Assembly: GCA_028583415.1 (NCBI GenBank)
Contig: CM053268.1
Span: forward strand, 14,991,423-15,055,422
Length of the DNA stretch: 64,000 nucleotides
Origin: Protea cynaroides
Lineage: Eukaryota; Streptophyta; Magnoliopsida; Proteales; Proteaceae
Direction: 5' to 3'
Of this stretch, positions 43,123 through 56,000 are shown piece after piece (position 1 is the first letter of the stretch; every line of letters begins with the position of its first letter). The position numbers and the translations under genes are program-made. The notes under the pieces were generated by a model, which was not told where the DNA came from, did no database searches, and worked only from the letters and a program-made list of their open reading frames with translations.

Positions 43123-45306
43123 GTATCGTACCTATTAATGGCTTACCCGCCAGAGTACTCTTTGACTCTGGAGCTACTCATTCTTTTATATCTGTATCTT
43201 TTGGAAAGAAGTTAAATCTATCCCTCAGACCTCTTGACTGCAAACTATTTGTATGATCACCTATGGGATTAGAAGTGGAACTAGACAAAGGTTATGGACC
43301 ATGTCCAGTTTTTATCGGTGAAAAGATTTTGGAGGTAACCTTAATCCAACTCGAGATGGCAGACTTTGACATTATCTTGGGAATGGATTGGTTAGCTCGG
43401 CACTCCGTAAACCTATTATGTGCAGAAAAGAAACTGACATTTAAAGACAAGGAAGGAGCAGAGTTTAGTTTTGTGGGAACCAAACTTCCTCGTAAATGAA
43501 AAGTCATTCTCTCTGCATTGAGGAATGAGGAATTGAGTATTTAGGATCCGTGGTCGACCTCTCCAAGGAAGCACCACGAATGGAGGATATTGAAGTTGTG
43601 CATGAATTTTCAGATGTATTTCCTGAGGAACTACCAGGACTACCACCTGACCGAGCGATAGAGTTCGTTATAGATCTTATACCCAGAGCCGCACCAGTAT
43701 CTAAAGCACCCTATCGAATGGCTCCTACTGAACTGAAGGAACTGAAGGTACAATTATAGGAGTTACTGGACTAGGGTTATATTTGACCCATCATATCACC
43801 ATGGAGAGCGCCAGTATTGTTTGTGGAAAAGAAGGACGGTAGCGTTCGACTGTGTATAGACTTCGGGAATTAAATAAGCTTATAATCAAGAATTGGTACC
43901 CGTTGCCTCGGATCGATGACTTATTCGATCAGTTGCAAGGTGCCAAAGTGTTCTCCAAAATTGATCTTCGGTCAGGATACCATCAGTTGAAGATTAAGGA
44001 AGGTGATATTCAAAAGACAGCATTCAGAACCAGATATGGACATTATGAATTTTTAGTTATGTCTTTTGGATTGACTAATGCACCCATAACTTTTATGGAA
44101 CTCATGAATCGAGTTTTCCATGATATGTTGGATACATCAGTCATTGTATTTATTGACGACATACTAGTCTACTCCAAGGACAAAGAAACTCATCACAAAT
44201 CTAAGAGCCGCTTTGCAACAACTAAGAAAAGAGAAGCTTTACGCAAAATTTACTAAGTGTGAATTCTGGCTGAATGAAGTCACTTTCTTAGGCCATGTTG
44301 TATCCATTGAAGGATTTAAAATGGATCGTAGTAAGATTGAAGCCATTGTGAAATGGGAAGCACCTGAGAATGTTGCTAAAATAAGAAGTTTCTTAGGTTT
44401 AGCTGGTTATTACCGATGATTCGTGGAAGATTATTTTAGAATCATCGTACCTCTCACCAGTTTGACTTAGAAAGGAGAAAAGTTTATTTGGACCGACAAA
44501 TATGAAGAGTGTTTCCAAACATTGAAGGCTAGATTGATATCAGCTCCCATCTTGACTATTCTGATCCTAGGACAACGATTTACCTTTTACACCAATGCAT
44601 CTGGATTAGGTTTGGGATGTGTGCTTATTTAAGAAAAACAAGTAATTGCGTATGCCTCAAGACAACTGAAGACACATGAGAAGAACTATCCCACTCATGA
44701 CTTGAAATTAGCAGCGGTGGTATATGCTATCAAGATATGGAGACATTATTTGTATGGAGAGAAATGTCAGATTAAATCAGATCATAAAAGTCTCACTCAT
44801 CTTTTTAATCAGAAGGAGTTGAACATGAGACAGAGAAGATGGCTGGAATTACTGAAGGATTATGATTGCGATATCTAGTATCATCCAGGAAAAGCTAATG
44901 TAGTTGCTGACGTACTAAGCAGGAAAGCTATGACAGAATCCCAAGAAGAAGCTAGTGCAAATGCTATAGTGTGTGTCACAGGAAGAGTATTTAATTACGA
45001 TAAAGAGCAGTTCATAATTGATATTTCGAATGAATCAACTGACTAAGAGTTTATTTATATATTCTCAAACATGTTTGCTACATTGAAGATTGTACCTGAT
45101 CTATTAGACGAAGTGAAAGCAGTTATTAAATCAGACCCTTATCTGAGAACGATAAAAGAAGACCTTGAAAAAGGTAGGACTAACCCTGACTTCACTTTGG
45201 ATTTTGAGAAAGTAATAAGATATAAAGGGAGAGTATGTGTTTCTGAAAATGAAGATTTGGAAATTAGGCACAGACTAATAAAGGAAGCTCACACCACCGC
45301 TTATTT
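43123..45306 (+). pseudogene. pol: pol of element D, first part (protease, RT, RNase H, integrase start)
   Basis: Protease ARVLFDSGATHSF (near 43150-43185) and DFDIILGMDWLARHS. RT has ELLD*GYI, the FIDD active site at 44149-44160 and LGHVVS. RNase H is disturbed by stops near 44460, 44630 and 44876. Then the integrase N-terminus DLEIRHRLIKEAHTTAYF, cut by the solo LTR at 45307. Breaks include TGA near 43497, an about 30-nt loss near 43525, frameshifts near 43865 and 44210, and TGA at 44417. Several stops fit C-to-T change. The frame rejoins at 47992. Confidence 0.88.
45302..45306. repeat. Target-site duplication TATTT, left copy (solo LTR)
   Basis: TATTT before TGTAATACCCC; the right copy is at 47987-47991. 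Confidence 0.9.
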
Positions 45307-46001
45307 TGTAATACCCCATTTCTTGTGATATTAATTTACCAATATTTTTCCTTCATTCTTTGGGAATTTTCTACTGAATTTTATTTCTAGGGGTATTTTA
45401 GTAATTCCCCCCCCCGATTCGAGGTAAGAGAGTAGGAATTGATAATGTATTAATCATATTGGAAGTTAGTTAGTTATAATTTTCTTTATGAAGTGTGGAA
45501 CTATATAATGTACAATGTGTGGTTGAAGCTAATAGGTGGGCCCCACATGGTTAGTTGGTCCTTTGGATGTGGGGTAAGTCTTGAAATAAAACTTAATAGT
45601 CTTGGGTTTGGTTGTAATTGGAAGAAGGATAGAGAAGAAAATAAAAGAATTTAAAAGTGGGGACAACTAAGAAGGAAATTATGTACTTGAAGGGCTTAGT
45701 TGTAAAAAGATGAAAATGAAAGGACTTAAGTATAACCAGTACCTAATTCTAAAGGGATACCATTGCATTCTATTTAATCAACTTTAATCCTAAAGTTATA
45801 AAGACCTAAGTAAGGGTAAGTTAGTCATTTTCTTGAAGTTAATTTTAACTAAGTATCTAATTATTAATTAATTGATAAATATATACACACAAAATGTAAG
45901 GGGAAAGAAACTCTGGTCACGTTGAGAGAGAGGGGAAAAGAAAAAAAAAAAACAGCAAGGAAGAAGAAGAAGAAAAGGAAGAGGAGGAAGAAGGAGAATC
46001 G

Positions 46002-46065
<64 letters not shown>

Positions 46066-47986
46066 GTCTTCTCTTTATTCTCTATCTCTCTCATCCCTCT
46101 CTACCATCCAGGTATGACAAAAAGAGAACCGAAAAGGGAAAAAAAATAATGGGGAAAAAAACCCTAAATCTGAAACTGGTTAAAACCAATCTTTAAGTGG
46201 TGAAGTCCCTCCCTTTTACCTTCTTTGTTGCATGAAATTCCTAAAGGGGAAATCCACCTAGGGTTTCATCATAAACCCTAACCCTAATTTCTGAGAAGTT
46301 GAATGGTTTACTTGGTTAATACTTGCTGTATTGGACAGCTTGTGTTATGGGGTACAAATTGAAGATTATTTCTTAGAAAACCCTAACTTGAACCTAAAGG
46401 CTGGCTCATAGAACAATTGTTTTAGGAAAAACATTAGAAAATGGTAACCCCAAATAATTTCAGACTTTGGGAAATAATGTAAAAACAGTTTTTAAACCTA
46501 TAAATCATTATGAGATAGTTAGGTTTAAGCTAGAAATGAAATAATTATGTTATATCTTTTATTTTGTAGAATTAAAAGGTAAAGAGAGCTAACTTAGCTG
46601 CTGTCCAAGTATAAGGTTTGAATTCAGCAACAATAGGTGAGGGAAATTATCTACTTATACTGATTATATGTAAGTAAACTTGCCATGTGATTAATTTATG
46701 CATGTGGTGTACTCTATGGCGCTGAAACTATGTATTAAAAAGGATAACATGATTGTTTTACTAATGTGCTAATTTTGTTATGCATGAGTAAATCTGCCTT
46801 TAGTTTATGTTTCCCTGTTTAAGTGCTTTCTAAATGTGATTATTGGTTATGATGAATGGATGTGATGTTGACTAAGATGAATGAAAACATTATGGAGAAT
46901 AGTCTATGTAAAGGTGCATGAAAATTTATCAAGGAACATAATAAGATAAGGAAAGTGAATTCCTTTTATATTTGTGAAGGAAAGCACATGTTTAGAGAAA
47001 AGGGGAAAGCTATCCCAACTTGTTCCATAAGATAGACTGCTGGCACATGGCCAGAGTATAAAGATAAACTGCTGGCACAAGGCCAGAGTAGAAAGGTGTT
47101 AATATGGCTAGTACAGAACAAGGAAGTGAAAGAACAAGGTAAATAAACTTAAAACCCGTGTTTGCTGCCCCCTTCTCATTAGGGGTAAATAATGAGTGGA
47201 GCCACGCGGCACCGAGAAGTCTGGGACTTCACCGTCTTTTACTGAGGCGGAGACATTAAGGGTGTCACCAGTCCATTAGAGGACTAAGAGTTCTGGGAAC
47301 TCACCGCCCTTGAGGCGAGATGTCTGGGACATCAACTACAAATACAGCTATCAAGACGAGATGTTAGGGACATCGATTAGTGCTTAACGACTCCAATATT
47401 AGACACCTTGTAGCAAACACATGACTGGCTTACCTAGAGTTATTTGAAATATTTCAACTTAGATTCTTGCATTCACATCATGAGTATAATTTCCAAGTAT
47501 GTTAAGTTTTTCATGATGTGGAAGTTGCTGTCTATGTTTGACTACTTTGTGTGCTTGTAATTATGTTGTTGTAAGTAAATAATTTACCCTCATTGAGCAT
47601 AAGCTCACTCTGTCATTTAAATGATGGATCACAGAGACAAGTGGAGGGCTTTATGAGGGATTTCTTGGTTCAACTGGCCCAGCTCTTGAGTGAGGAAGTG
47701 TCTAAGGCTGCTGGATTCATTTTCTTTTGTTTTACTATGGAAGCTTTTGTATGTTTGTAAAAAACAAGAACTGTGTGACGGGATAGGCATGTAAGTAAAT
47801 TTTAAATGTTAAGTAATGGTGCCACCAGAAGAAGGAATGTATGTAGCCCTTTTTTGTGTTAAATAATGTCATTTAAACTTTCTCTAATTTTTTTTTAATT
47901 TATGCTTGATTTATTTGTCTCTTTGAGCCTTTGGAATCCTGGCAAATTAGCTGTAACGTACCTGGCCTTGAGTTGGGGGCGTGACA
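45307..47986 (+). repeat. Solo LTR of another Ty3/gypsy family in D's pol
   Basis: 2680 bp, TGTAATACCCC...GGCGTGACA, with TATTT on both sides and no internal domain. The ends resemble those of the A-F group, and GAGCATAAGCTCACTCTG near 47600 recalls their CACTGAGC...GCTCACCC, so a related chromovirus lineage is plausible; the rest does not match. Inside are a TC microsatellite, a 31-bp repeat (GGCACA.GGCCAGAGTA) at about 47036-47095, and short TCTGGGA.TTCACCG repeats at 47210-47370. The orientation is inferred from the TGTAA start. Confidence 0.85.
46007..46062. repeat. (TC)28 microsatellite
   Basis: 56 bases of perfect TC, starting one base after GGTAAG, which with it forms a donor-like GTAAGT at 46002. 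The Glu/Arg-rich open frame read on the opposite strand (45864-46094) comes from this repeat and is not a gene. Confidence 0.95.
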
Positions 47987-47991
47987 TATTT

Positions 47992-49244
47992 GGTACATCC
48001 TGGAAGCACGAAGATGTACCATGATTTAAAGAAACTCTATTGGTGGAGAGGAATGAAAGTGGATGTAGCTAAATTTATGTCTCAATGTCTGAATTGTCAG
48101 CGGGTAAAGGCTAAAAGGCAAAAACCTACAGGATTGTTGCAGCCACTACCAGAACCAGCATGGAAATGGGACTGCATCATTATGGACTTCATCACCGGAT
48201 TACCATTGACTCCCCGAGTAGTTGATGCGGTCTGGGTGATTGTAGATCGTTTGACTAAGATAGCTCGTTTCATAGCTATACGACCTCAGTATACCCTAGA
48301 GAGGTTAGCTAAGCTATATGTTGATAATATTGTCAGATTGCACGGTATACCTGAAAGCATCGTGTCAGACAGAGACCCACGTTTTACTTCAAGGTTTTGG
48401 GAAGGATTACAGAAGGCTATGGGTACAACATTGAAGTTTAGTACTGCATTCCATCCTCAGACCGATGGACAATTAGAGAGTACTATTCAGATTTTAGAAG
48501 AGATGCTTCGAGCTTGTGTCATTGATTTCAAAGGATCATGGGATGAAAAGTTACCATTGATCAAGTTCTCTTATAATAACAGCTATCAAGCTACAATATA
48601 GATGTCACCCTATGAAGCACTGTATGGTAGGAAATGTCGAACTCCTTTATTTTGGAACAAAGTTGGAGAATGGAGTATTGTTGGACCGAAGTTTGTTGAA
48701 GAGACATGTCGAGTGGTCGATATTATCAAGGAAAGAGTCTAAACAGCTCAGAATCGTCAGAAGCAATATGTAGATAATCGATGTAGAGATCTCGAATTCA
48801 CCATAGGTGATAAGGTATTTCTAAAAATATCTCCTATGCGTGGTTTAAAAAGGTTTGGACAGAAGGAAAAGTTGTGCCCTAGGTATATATGGACCTTATG
48901 AAGTTCTAGCTAGACGTGGGAAGGTAGTGTATTAGTTAGCACTATCCCCATCCATGTCAAGTGTGCATGATGTATTTCATATCTCATTACTGAAGAAGTA
49001 CATCCGAGATCCAAAACACGTCCTAACAACGGATCCACTGGGTCTAACTGATGATTTGATATTCGAAGTAGCACCAATTGAAATTATCAGTCGGAAGGTT
49101 CAATGTCTACGCAATTGTGACATTTACTATGTTAAAGTTACTTGGAGAAGCCAAAACATGAAAGAGATCACATGGAAAGAAGAGAATGCTATGCGAAAGC
49201 AATATCCTGAACTTTTTAACTCAGAAGGTATGTGTAAATTTTGA
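47992..49244 (+). pseudogene. pol: pol of element D, second part (integrase and chromodomain-like tail)
   Basis: Continues VHPGSTKMYHDLKKLYWWRG, zinc half CLNC, core Asp in MDFITGLPL, VSDRDPRF and the ILEEMLRACVIDF Glu region, so the DDE triad positions are kept in an open stretch of 206 codons to a TAG at 48599. Then frameshifts near 48740-48900, and an intact last part SSVHDVFHISLLKKY..., with chromodomain-like VKVTWRSQNMKEITWKEENAM to LFNSEGMCKF and TGA at 49242. This is the longest preserved integrase core on the plus strand. Confidence 0.88.
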
Positions 49245-49257
49245 GGACAAAATTTAT

Positions 49258-49273
49258 ATAAGAAGGGGGGAGT
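49258..49273 (+). promoter_or_regulatory. Polypurine tract, element D
   Basis: ATAAGAAGGGGGGAGT directly before TGTAAGATCC. Confidence 0.85.
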
Positions 49274-49629
49274 TGTAAGATCCGTATCGTATTAACCAGG
49301 TCTTACCACCTTGTATCAGGTCTTCCTATCATGGTCGGACCAAGTGCGTGAAGAAACCACAAGGCTAGGTATGTAATTTGAACCATAAATCATCTAATTA
49401 AGATGTGTGGTCGAATACCTAAGCAGGTGTGGTTGACCACACCTCAAAATATTGAAACCACAGGAGTTTGGGATGTGTGGTCGCAGATTTGGGACGTATG
49501 GTCAACGGATCCTGCGACCCCACGTGTGACCACACAATGGTATAATTGACTACGAAATTAGGAAACCTTCCTAATCTGAAGGGGGTTCTTTTCTAATCAA
49601 AGTAGGACTCTATATGGAGGGTTTTCCTC

Positions 49630-49639
49630 TATATATAGG
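49630..49639 (+). promoter_or_regulatory. TATA box, 3' LTR of D
   Basis: TATATATAGG, 356 bases into the LTR. Confidence 0.6.
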
Positions 49640-49773
49640 ACATCCCTTAGCCTCTTTCATTCTTTTAGAACTCAAACTGAAAGAGAGAGAAAGAGAGGAG
49701 GAGGAAGAGAAGGAGAATTGAAGAGGAAGACTAAGAGGAGGAATTTCAGAGAGAGCTCTGATTCTTTAGCAAG

Positions 49774-49786
49774 TTTAAGGTATGAA
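49774..49786 (+). other. Putative LTR splice donor (D 3' LTR)
   Basis: TTTAAG|GTATGA, GT at 49780-49781. Confidence 0.45.
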
Positions 49787-50952
49787 AACATCTCCTACAT
49801 TAGTTGAATGCTTAGAATAGTTCATGGATGATGTATTGATTCAAAGTAGGATCTTAACCATGAGACCCATAGACGAAAACTCAAAAGAAATCCATGAAGA
49901 GTAGGTTGGAGTAGATGATTGTGAAAAATATGAAATTAAGGCCATAGATCAATTATAGGAAGGACCCTAATGATAGTTCAAAGAATCAAATCATAAAGGG
50001 ATTAGACTGAGAATGAAAGTCGACCAAACACTCGTGTGGTCACAGCTATGGTTGACTACATGAGGCACATGTGTCGACCACACACCCTCGGGAAGTTTTC
50101 AAGGAGGGTGTGGTCGCATGTGCGTTGTCGCATGATATGCGACCACATGTATCGACCACACACCCTGTGGTCACAGAAACTGAGACCACAGGTGCAGCCA
50201 CACCTGCGACCACTCAGCTTTTGGAGGTCTGATTGGTTCTAGATGGGACATTTAAACACTATAATAAATGAATATGAACTCTAACTTATAATCCATAAAT
50301 TTATTAGGTTTTCAAATGGTCCAAAAGTGAATTACAAAGCTTGAAAGAGGGACAACCAATGATCAAATGTGAGGGAACAAGACCTAAACTAAATGGATAA
50401 TAATAAACTATTTATGCCATGATTGATTCTATGCTTGTATGCTTGTAATGTGCATCTCACATGTCATCAAATATTTCTGCTATTACTGTTCATGCATATT
50501 TAATTCTGTTTATTTATAACATGATGATGATGATGATGCTAGGAATAGGCATGTGAATGTATGTATGTGGTTGGTGTGTTGGATGCGAGTGGAGCATCAG
50601 GGGGAGGACGTAGCATGGTGGTCTTTCACCTCGTCACCAGACTCTAGCTCTATCTCTACTCAAGTCTTGCCCACTAACATTGTCACACCCCAATTTTGAA
50701 CCAACCAGAATGGTGTGAGTGAACCATCATTGAACCAACGGTTCACACCAGGATCTCAATAAGACCATGTCCACTCATACAAACCATCGCACATAACCAC
50801 AATCAGAATATAATAAATACAGCGGAAGTCTTTAAAAAAATGAACTGAGTATTCTATTGATAAATTTAAATAAGTATTCAATTATCCAAATTCCAAACGT
50901 AATTAAATATCTTTACATCACTTTAAAAATAACTGAAACAAATATAAATAAG

Positions 50953-51087
50953 TCAAAGGTACACGCAGAAAGGGCACTTGCATGAAGCGTCATGCTCGTC
51001 CTCTCCTGCCTATACGTCTAGAGCAACAACACCTCCATACGTCGTAGCGCTCATATAGTCGTCCACCGTGTAAAATACATCAACATC
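50953..51087 (-). pseudogene. LTR small reading frame, LTR8, with stop
   Basis: Same 135-base block with acceptor TTTTTAG. YTVDDYMSATTYGG is recognisable, but there is one in-frame TAG (Gln in LTR7 and LTR9), and CEC is CKC. The end is CPFCVYL. Confidence 0.6.
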
Positions 51088-51435
51088 TAAAAACAGTATA
51101 TATACAAAGGGTGAGATCACAACTTAGCTCAGTAAGACAATCAGACAGTGTATCAATATTATATGCATGAGTAACAATCATTTTATGCTGTGGTCTGGTT
51201 TAAGTTTGCAATGTGCTATAGAAAGGTTCGGAGGCCGCTTCGCCTCTATACACGAGTGTGTGGAATCGCACAGCAGATCACACCACCACCGACCCACATG
51301 CACCCATCATGGAATAGAGATAGAGCTAAGGCATCTACTACCTCCCCTGATACTCCACCCATACCAGTACATAAGCCCCTACTGGCTAGGGCTTGCAAAC
51401 TAGGCTCGCAACTAACCAATCCTATATGTCATCAC

Positions 51436-51715
51436 TGTAGGCTCCGTCCCAGTACAGCTCCCTACGGCATAGAGATAGAGCTAGAGCGTGGTGGCCAGGC
51501 CAGAGACCACAATGCCACGACCTCCCCCTGATACCCTACTCGCACCAAGCATACTAAGACAGAACAATACACAAGTAGACTCTATCCCAACATCACTCGC
51601 TACGGCATAGAGATAGAGCTAGAGCGTGGTGGCCAGGCCGGAGACCACAGTGCCACAACCTCCCCCTGATACCCTACCCGCACTAAGTATGCTAAGATAG
51701 AATACTACAAAAAGG
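51436..51715 (-). repeat. 138-bp tandem duplication in LTR8
   Basis: The stretch with CTACGGCATAGAGATAGAG and CCTCCCCCTGATACCCTAC occurs at 51462 and again at 51600. LTR9 enters the second copy just before G cuts it, so it may share the duplication. Confidence 0.75.
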
Positions 51716-52524
51716 TGCCAGTGTGAGGAATGATCCCAGACCCCAGGCCCTTCCCATTCCACATACCAACGAAAACAAACACATGTCTAGCAATAACATC
51801 CTAGCATAGCGAGTATGCATGAACAATAATAATAGCCGAAAGTAAAGGATGACATGCAATATACACAAACACCAATCCACATATTCATTGTTATTTACAA
51901 CAATTTACTGTCCATTAATTATTAGGGTTTAGGTCTGATTCCCTTACCTGACGCTCGTTCGATAGCTTGCTCCACGTCGCAAGATCCAAACGTGCTACCA
52001 CAATGTCCTACATAATATTAGGGTTCAATTATAATAGTTTCTTAGGGTTTACGTTGGTCGGAAACCAACGGGGTTACAAAATACACCTCACAGAGCTGAC
52101 CGGTCGCAGGTACCAATCGCAGCTCTGTGGGGAAAATTGGCGATCGGTATGGTCAGTCGATCCCCACAGGCTACTCCCCGAGAGGTACCAGTCGCAGTAC
52201 CGATCGCATGACCTGCGACTGGTATGGTCGACCGGTATGTCTCCAGAAGACCATACGCTTGGTTTTTCGACTGCCGTCGATCATTCTCTATTGATTCCAG
52301 GGTTCCTCATACACATTCTAAGTCTAATCTTTGAGTTAGAGTTGTTTCCAATGCCACTCAAGTCTAGTTTTGATGGTATTCATCCTAGAACTCGAATCTA
52401 GGGTTTAACGACTAAATTAGGGTTTGACGGCAAAGTAGGGTTTAGGTCAATACCTGCTTTGCATGGTATTGATCCAAGCAACCCAACCATCATAGAGTCA
52501 TAATGTGAGAGGAAGGGTTTAAAC

Positions 52525-52536
52525 ACTTACCATTGA
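52525..52536 (-). other. Putative LTR splice donor (LTR8)
   Basis: On the minus strand GTCAATG|GTAAGT; the exon ends at 52531. Confidence 0.5.
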
Positions 52537-52674
52537 CTGGCGTAAGTTGTGCATCGTCGAACGGCAACAACGACTCTTCCTTCTTCTTCCAAACTCCTTC
52601 TCCTTCTCCAATCTCCTTCTCCTATCTAGGGTTTGTGAGGATCAATGGAAGGGATTCTAAGAGGCTTAGAGGGG

Positions 52675-52682
52675 TTTAAATA
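52675..52682 (-). promoter_or_regulatory. TATA-like box, LTR8
   Basis: TATTTAAA on the minus strand, at the place of TATAAATA in LTR7. Confidence 0.45.
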
Positions 52683-52991
52683 GGCTAGGAATTAGGTTTA
52701 GGAAGCCTCTTAGGATTAGGAAAGTCTTAGGATTAGGATTTGGGAAAGTGGGACCCACAGAGATCCAATTCTGGATCTAAGTGGTCTGCTGCGCAGACCA
52801 TACTGGTCGACCGGTACCATCGACCGGTACCATCTACCGGTATGAGTAAATCATACTTATTTGGTTTGTTTTTGGTCCGATTTCTTACCTGATTGTCATC
52901 CGCTCATCCCGTCTGGCCCGGTGATGATCGGAAGACCTGTTATGACATGAAATCAAGGTTTAGATCGGGTTCACGGAGTGTTGGTCTTACA

Positions 52992-53005
52992 ACTCCCCCA
53001 CCCTT
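52992..53005 (-). promoter_or_regulatory. Polypurine tract, element F
   Basis: On the minus strand AAGGGTGGGGGAGT, directly before TGTAAGACC. Confidence 0.85.
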
Positions 53006-53021
53006 AAAAGAAATTTCGTCC

Positions 53022-56000
53022 TCAAAATTTGAACGTACCTTGATCGTCGAAAAGGTTAGGGTACTCCTTTCTCATCGCGCTCTCCTCCTCCTAAGTAATT
53101 TCTTCGACATCTTGGCTTTTCCAATGCACTTTCACATAATTGATATCCTTGCTTCGAAGTTGCTGTACCTTTCGGCTTGAGAGCATTACAGGTACCACTT
53201 CAAACGTTAAGTCCTCTATCAAGTCTGGGGGGTCTGCTGTCAAGATATGCGATGGATCCCTGACATACTTCTTCAATAATGATACATGGAACACATCATG
53301 AACGCTTGACATAGATGGTGGTAGAGCCAATTGATATGCCACATTACCATGTCTGGTCAATATCTCGTATGGTCCCACGTACCTGGGGCATAGCTTCCCC
53401 TTCTTACCAAACCATTTCAGCCCTCCCACCGGTGATATCTTCAAGAATACCTTGTCACCTACTGCAAACTCCAGATCTCGACGTCGGTTATCCGCATAGT
53501 GCTACTGTCGAACTTGAGCTGTCTTCACTCTTTTCTTGATCTGATCAATCACTCAACAAGTTTTTTCAACGAACTCCGGTCCTACAATTCTTCTTTCTCC
53601 CACCTCATTCCATAATAGAGGTGTACGACATTTCTTCCCATAGAGTGCCTCATATGGAGCCATCTGAATTGTAGCCTGGTAGCTATTATTATAAGCAAAT
53701 TCGATGAGCGATAGGTTCTCGTCCCAAGCTCCTTTGAAATATAGGGCACAAGCTCGGAGCATATCTTCTAAGATTTGAATAGTTCGTTCTGACTGCCCGT
53801 CCGTCTGAGGGTGAAAAGCTGTACTAAACTTCAACTTTGTTCCCATAGCTTTCTGTAATCCTTCCCAGAACTTTGATGTAAAACGGGGATCTCTATCAGA
53901 TACTATACTCTCTGGGATGCCATGAAGTCTGACTATATTATCTACATATAGCTTGGCCAACTTCTCCATGATATACTGAGGTCTGACCGCAATGAATCGA
54001 GCTATCTTGGTAAGTCGATCGACTATAACCCAAACTGCATCTACCGACCTTGGTGTCAAAGGTAGGCCAGTGATGAAATCCATTGTGATACAATCCCACT
54101 TCCATGTAGGTTCCGATAATGGTTGTAGTAAACCTGCAGGTCTCTGCCTTTCCGCTTTAACTTGCTGGCAATTCAGACATTGGAATACGAAACGAGCTAT
54201 ATCTACTTTCATACCCACCAATATAATCTTCTTAAATCATGGTACATTTTGGTGCTTCCTGGATGTACCGAGTATGGAGTGTAATGAGCTTCTGTCATAA
54301 CTCGATCTCTGATATTTAAGTTCTCACTCTCAGGTATACATAATCGTCCATGATACCTGAGTACCTTGTCTGATTCCAAGGTAAAGTCAGGATTGTTGTT
54401 ACCCTTCTCTAGGTCTTCTTGTACCGTCTTGAGGTGTGGATCCTGTAGGATTGCTACTTTGACCTCATCTATGAGATCCGATGAGATCTTCAAGGCTGTG
54501 AACATCAATGTAAACTTATGAATTAAGCCCTGTTCCACTGGATCTCTTGCAGTCTCTATTATATACTCTTCATCATTCTCTGTTGAGGCTGCAGCACATA
54601 ATGCAACATTTGTACTTGGTCCTGCCTCACGTTTCAATGCCCACTTTCTTCTTAAGGCATCAGCCACGACATTTGCCTTACCCGGATGGTACTGAATGTC
54701 ATAATCATAATCTTTTAATAACTCCAGTCATCTCATCTGTCTCATATTCAGGTCCTTTTGAGTGAAAAGATATGTTAAGCTCTTGTGATCGGACTTAATC
54801 TGAAACTTCTCACCGTAAAGGTAGTGTCTCCAAGTCTTGATTGCATGTATTACCGCTACTAACTCCAAGTCATGTGTAGGATAATTCTTCTCATGCTCTT
54901 TCAATTGTCTTGAGGCAATCACCTGTTCTCCTTGCATCAATACACATCCAAGACCTAACCCTAAAGCGTCCGAATATAAGGTAAACGGTAAGCTTGGTCC
55001 TGGGATGGTCAAGATAGGTGCAGAAACTAGTCTTGACTTCAAAGTCTGAAAGTATTTCTCGCACTCATCTGATCATATAAATTTCTCTCCCTTCTTGGTT
55101 AGTCTGGTAAGTGGAATGACGATCCTTGAGTAGTCTTCCACGAATCTTCTATAGTAACCAGCCAATCCAAGGAAACTACGAATCTCCGCCACTGATTTTG
55201 ATGCTTCCCATCCGACTATAGCAGCTATCTTACTTGGATCTACCTTGATACCATCTTCAGATACTACGTGGCCCAAGAAAGCCACCTCCTTCAGTCAAAA
55301 TTCACACTTCTTGAACTTGGCATAAAGCTTCTCCCTTCTCAGCCGTTGTAGGGCTGCTCTCAAATGTGTTGTATGAGCCTCCCTGTCCTTTGAGTAAACC
55401 AATATGTCAACGATGAATACGATGACCGAAGTGTCCAACACGTCATAAAACACTCGGTTCATCAGTTCCATGAATGACGCTGGGGCATTGGTCAACCCGA
55501 ACGACATAATTAGAAACTCATAATGTTCATACCTTGTCTTGAAAGCAGTCTTTGGAATATCTCCGGCCTTGATCTTCAATTGGTGATACCCTGATCTGAA
55601 ATCAATCTTCGAGAAAACCTTTGCACCCTGTAACTGATCAAACAGATCATCGATCCTAGGCAAAGGATATCAATTCTTGATGGTTAACTTGTTCAGCTCT
55701 CGGTAGTCGATACATAGTCGTATACTACTGTCCTTCTTCTTGACGAATAATACAGGCGCTCCCCATGGTGATATGCTTAGTCATATAAAACCCTTATCTA
55801 GCAATTCTTGTAATTGGGTCTTCAACTCCTTTAATTCTGTAGGGGCCATCCTATACGGTGCTTTAGACACTGGCGCTGATCCTGGCATTAGGTCTATCAC
55901 GAACTCTATAGCCCTGTCTGGAGGTAGACCTGGGAGATCCTTTGGAAACACATCTGAAAACTCTCGTACCACATCAAGATCTTTCATCCTTGGCACCTCA

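Larger units (their letters stand above)
20728..50680 (+). mobile_element. Element D: oldest retrotransposon, host of the other insertions
   Basis: Plus strand, seen in three native parts: the middle of its aORF (20728-21108), aORF start through gag and most of pol (40741-45306), and the rest of pol plus the 3' LTR (47987-50680). The parts are joined by clean TSDs: CAAGT around C, TATTT around the solo LTR. Its 5' LTR and PBS must lie left of the window beyond A and B, and the end of its 3' LTR right of the window beyond F and G. Confidence 0.8.
49274..50680 (+). repeat. 3' LTR of element D, cut by element F
   Basis: 1407 bases from TGTAAGATCC to CCACTAACAT. It matches LTR4/5 in order and has TATATATAGG at 49630-49639, donor AAG|GTATGA at 49779/49780, GGTCGCA clusters and the first module. 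At 50681 F begins; the rest, with the 44-codon frame, should lie right of the window. Confidence 0.88.
50681..52991 (-). repeat. LTR8: 3' LTR of element F
   Basis: 2311 bp, TGTCACACCCC...GTCTTACA on the plus strand. It has ACCGGT clusters (52095-52240, 52800-52850), TATTTAAA at 52675-52682, donor CAATG|GTAAGT at 52531/52530, a 138-bp duplication and a decayed 44-codon frame. Confidence 0.92.

Noticed and set aside
45864..46094. Minus-strand frame rich in Glu/Arg
   Set aside because: It is the translation of the TC microsatellite.
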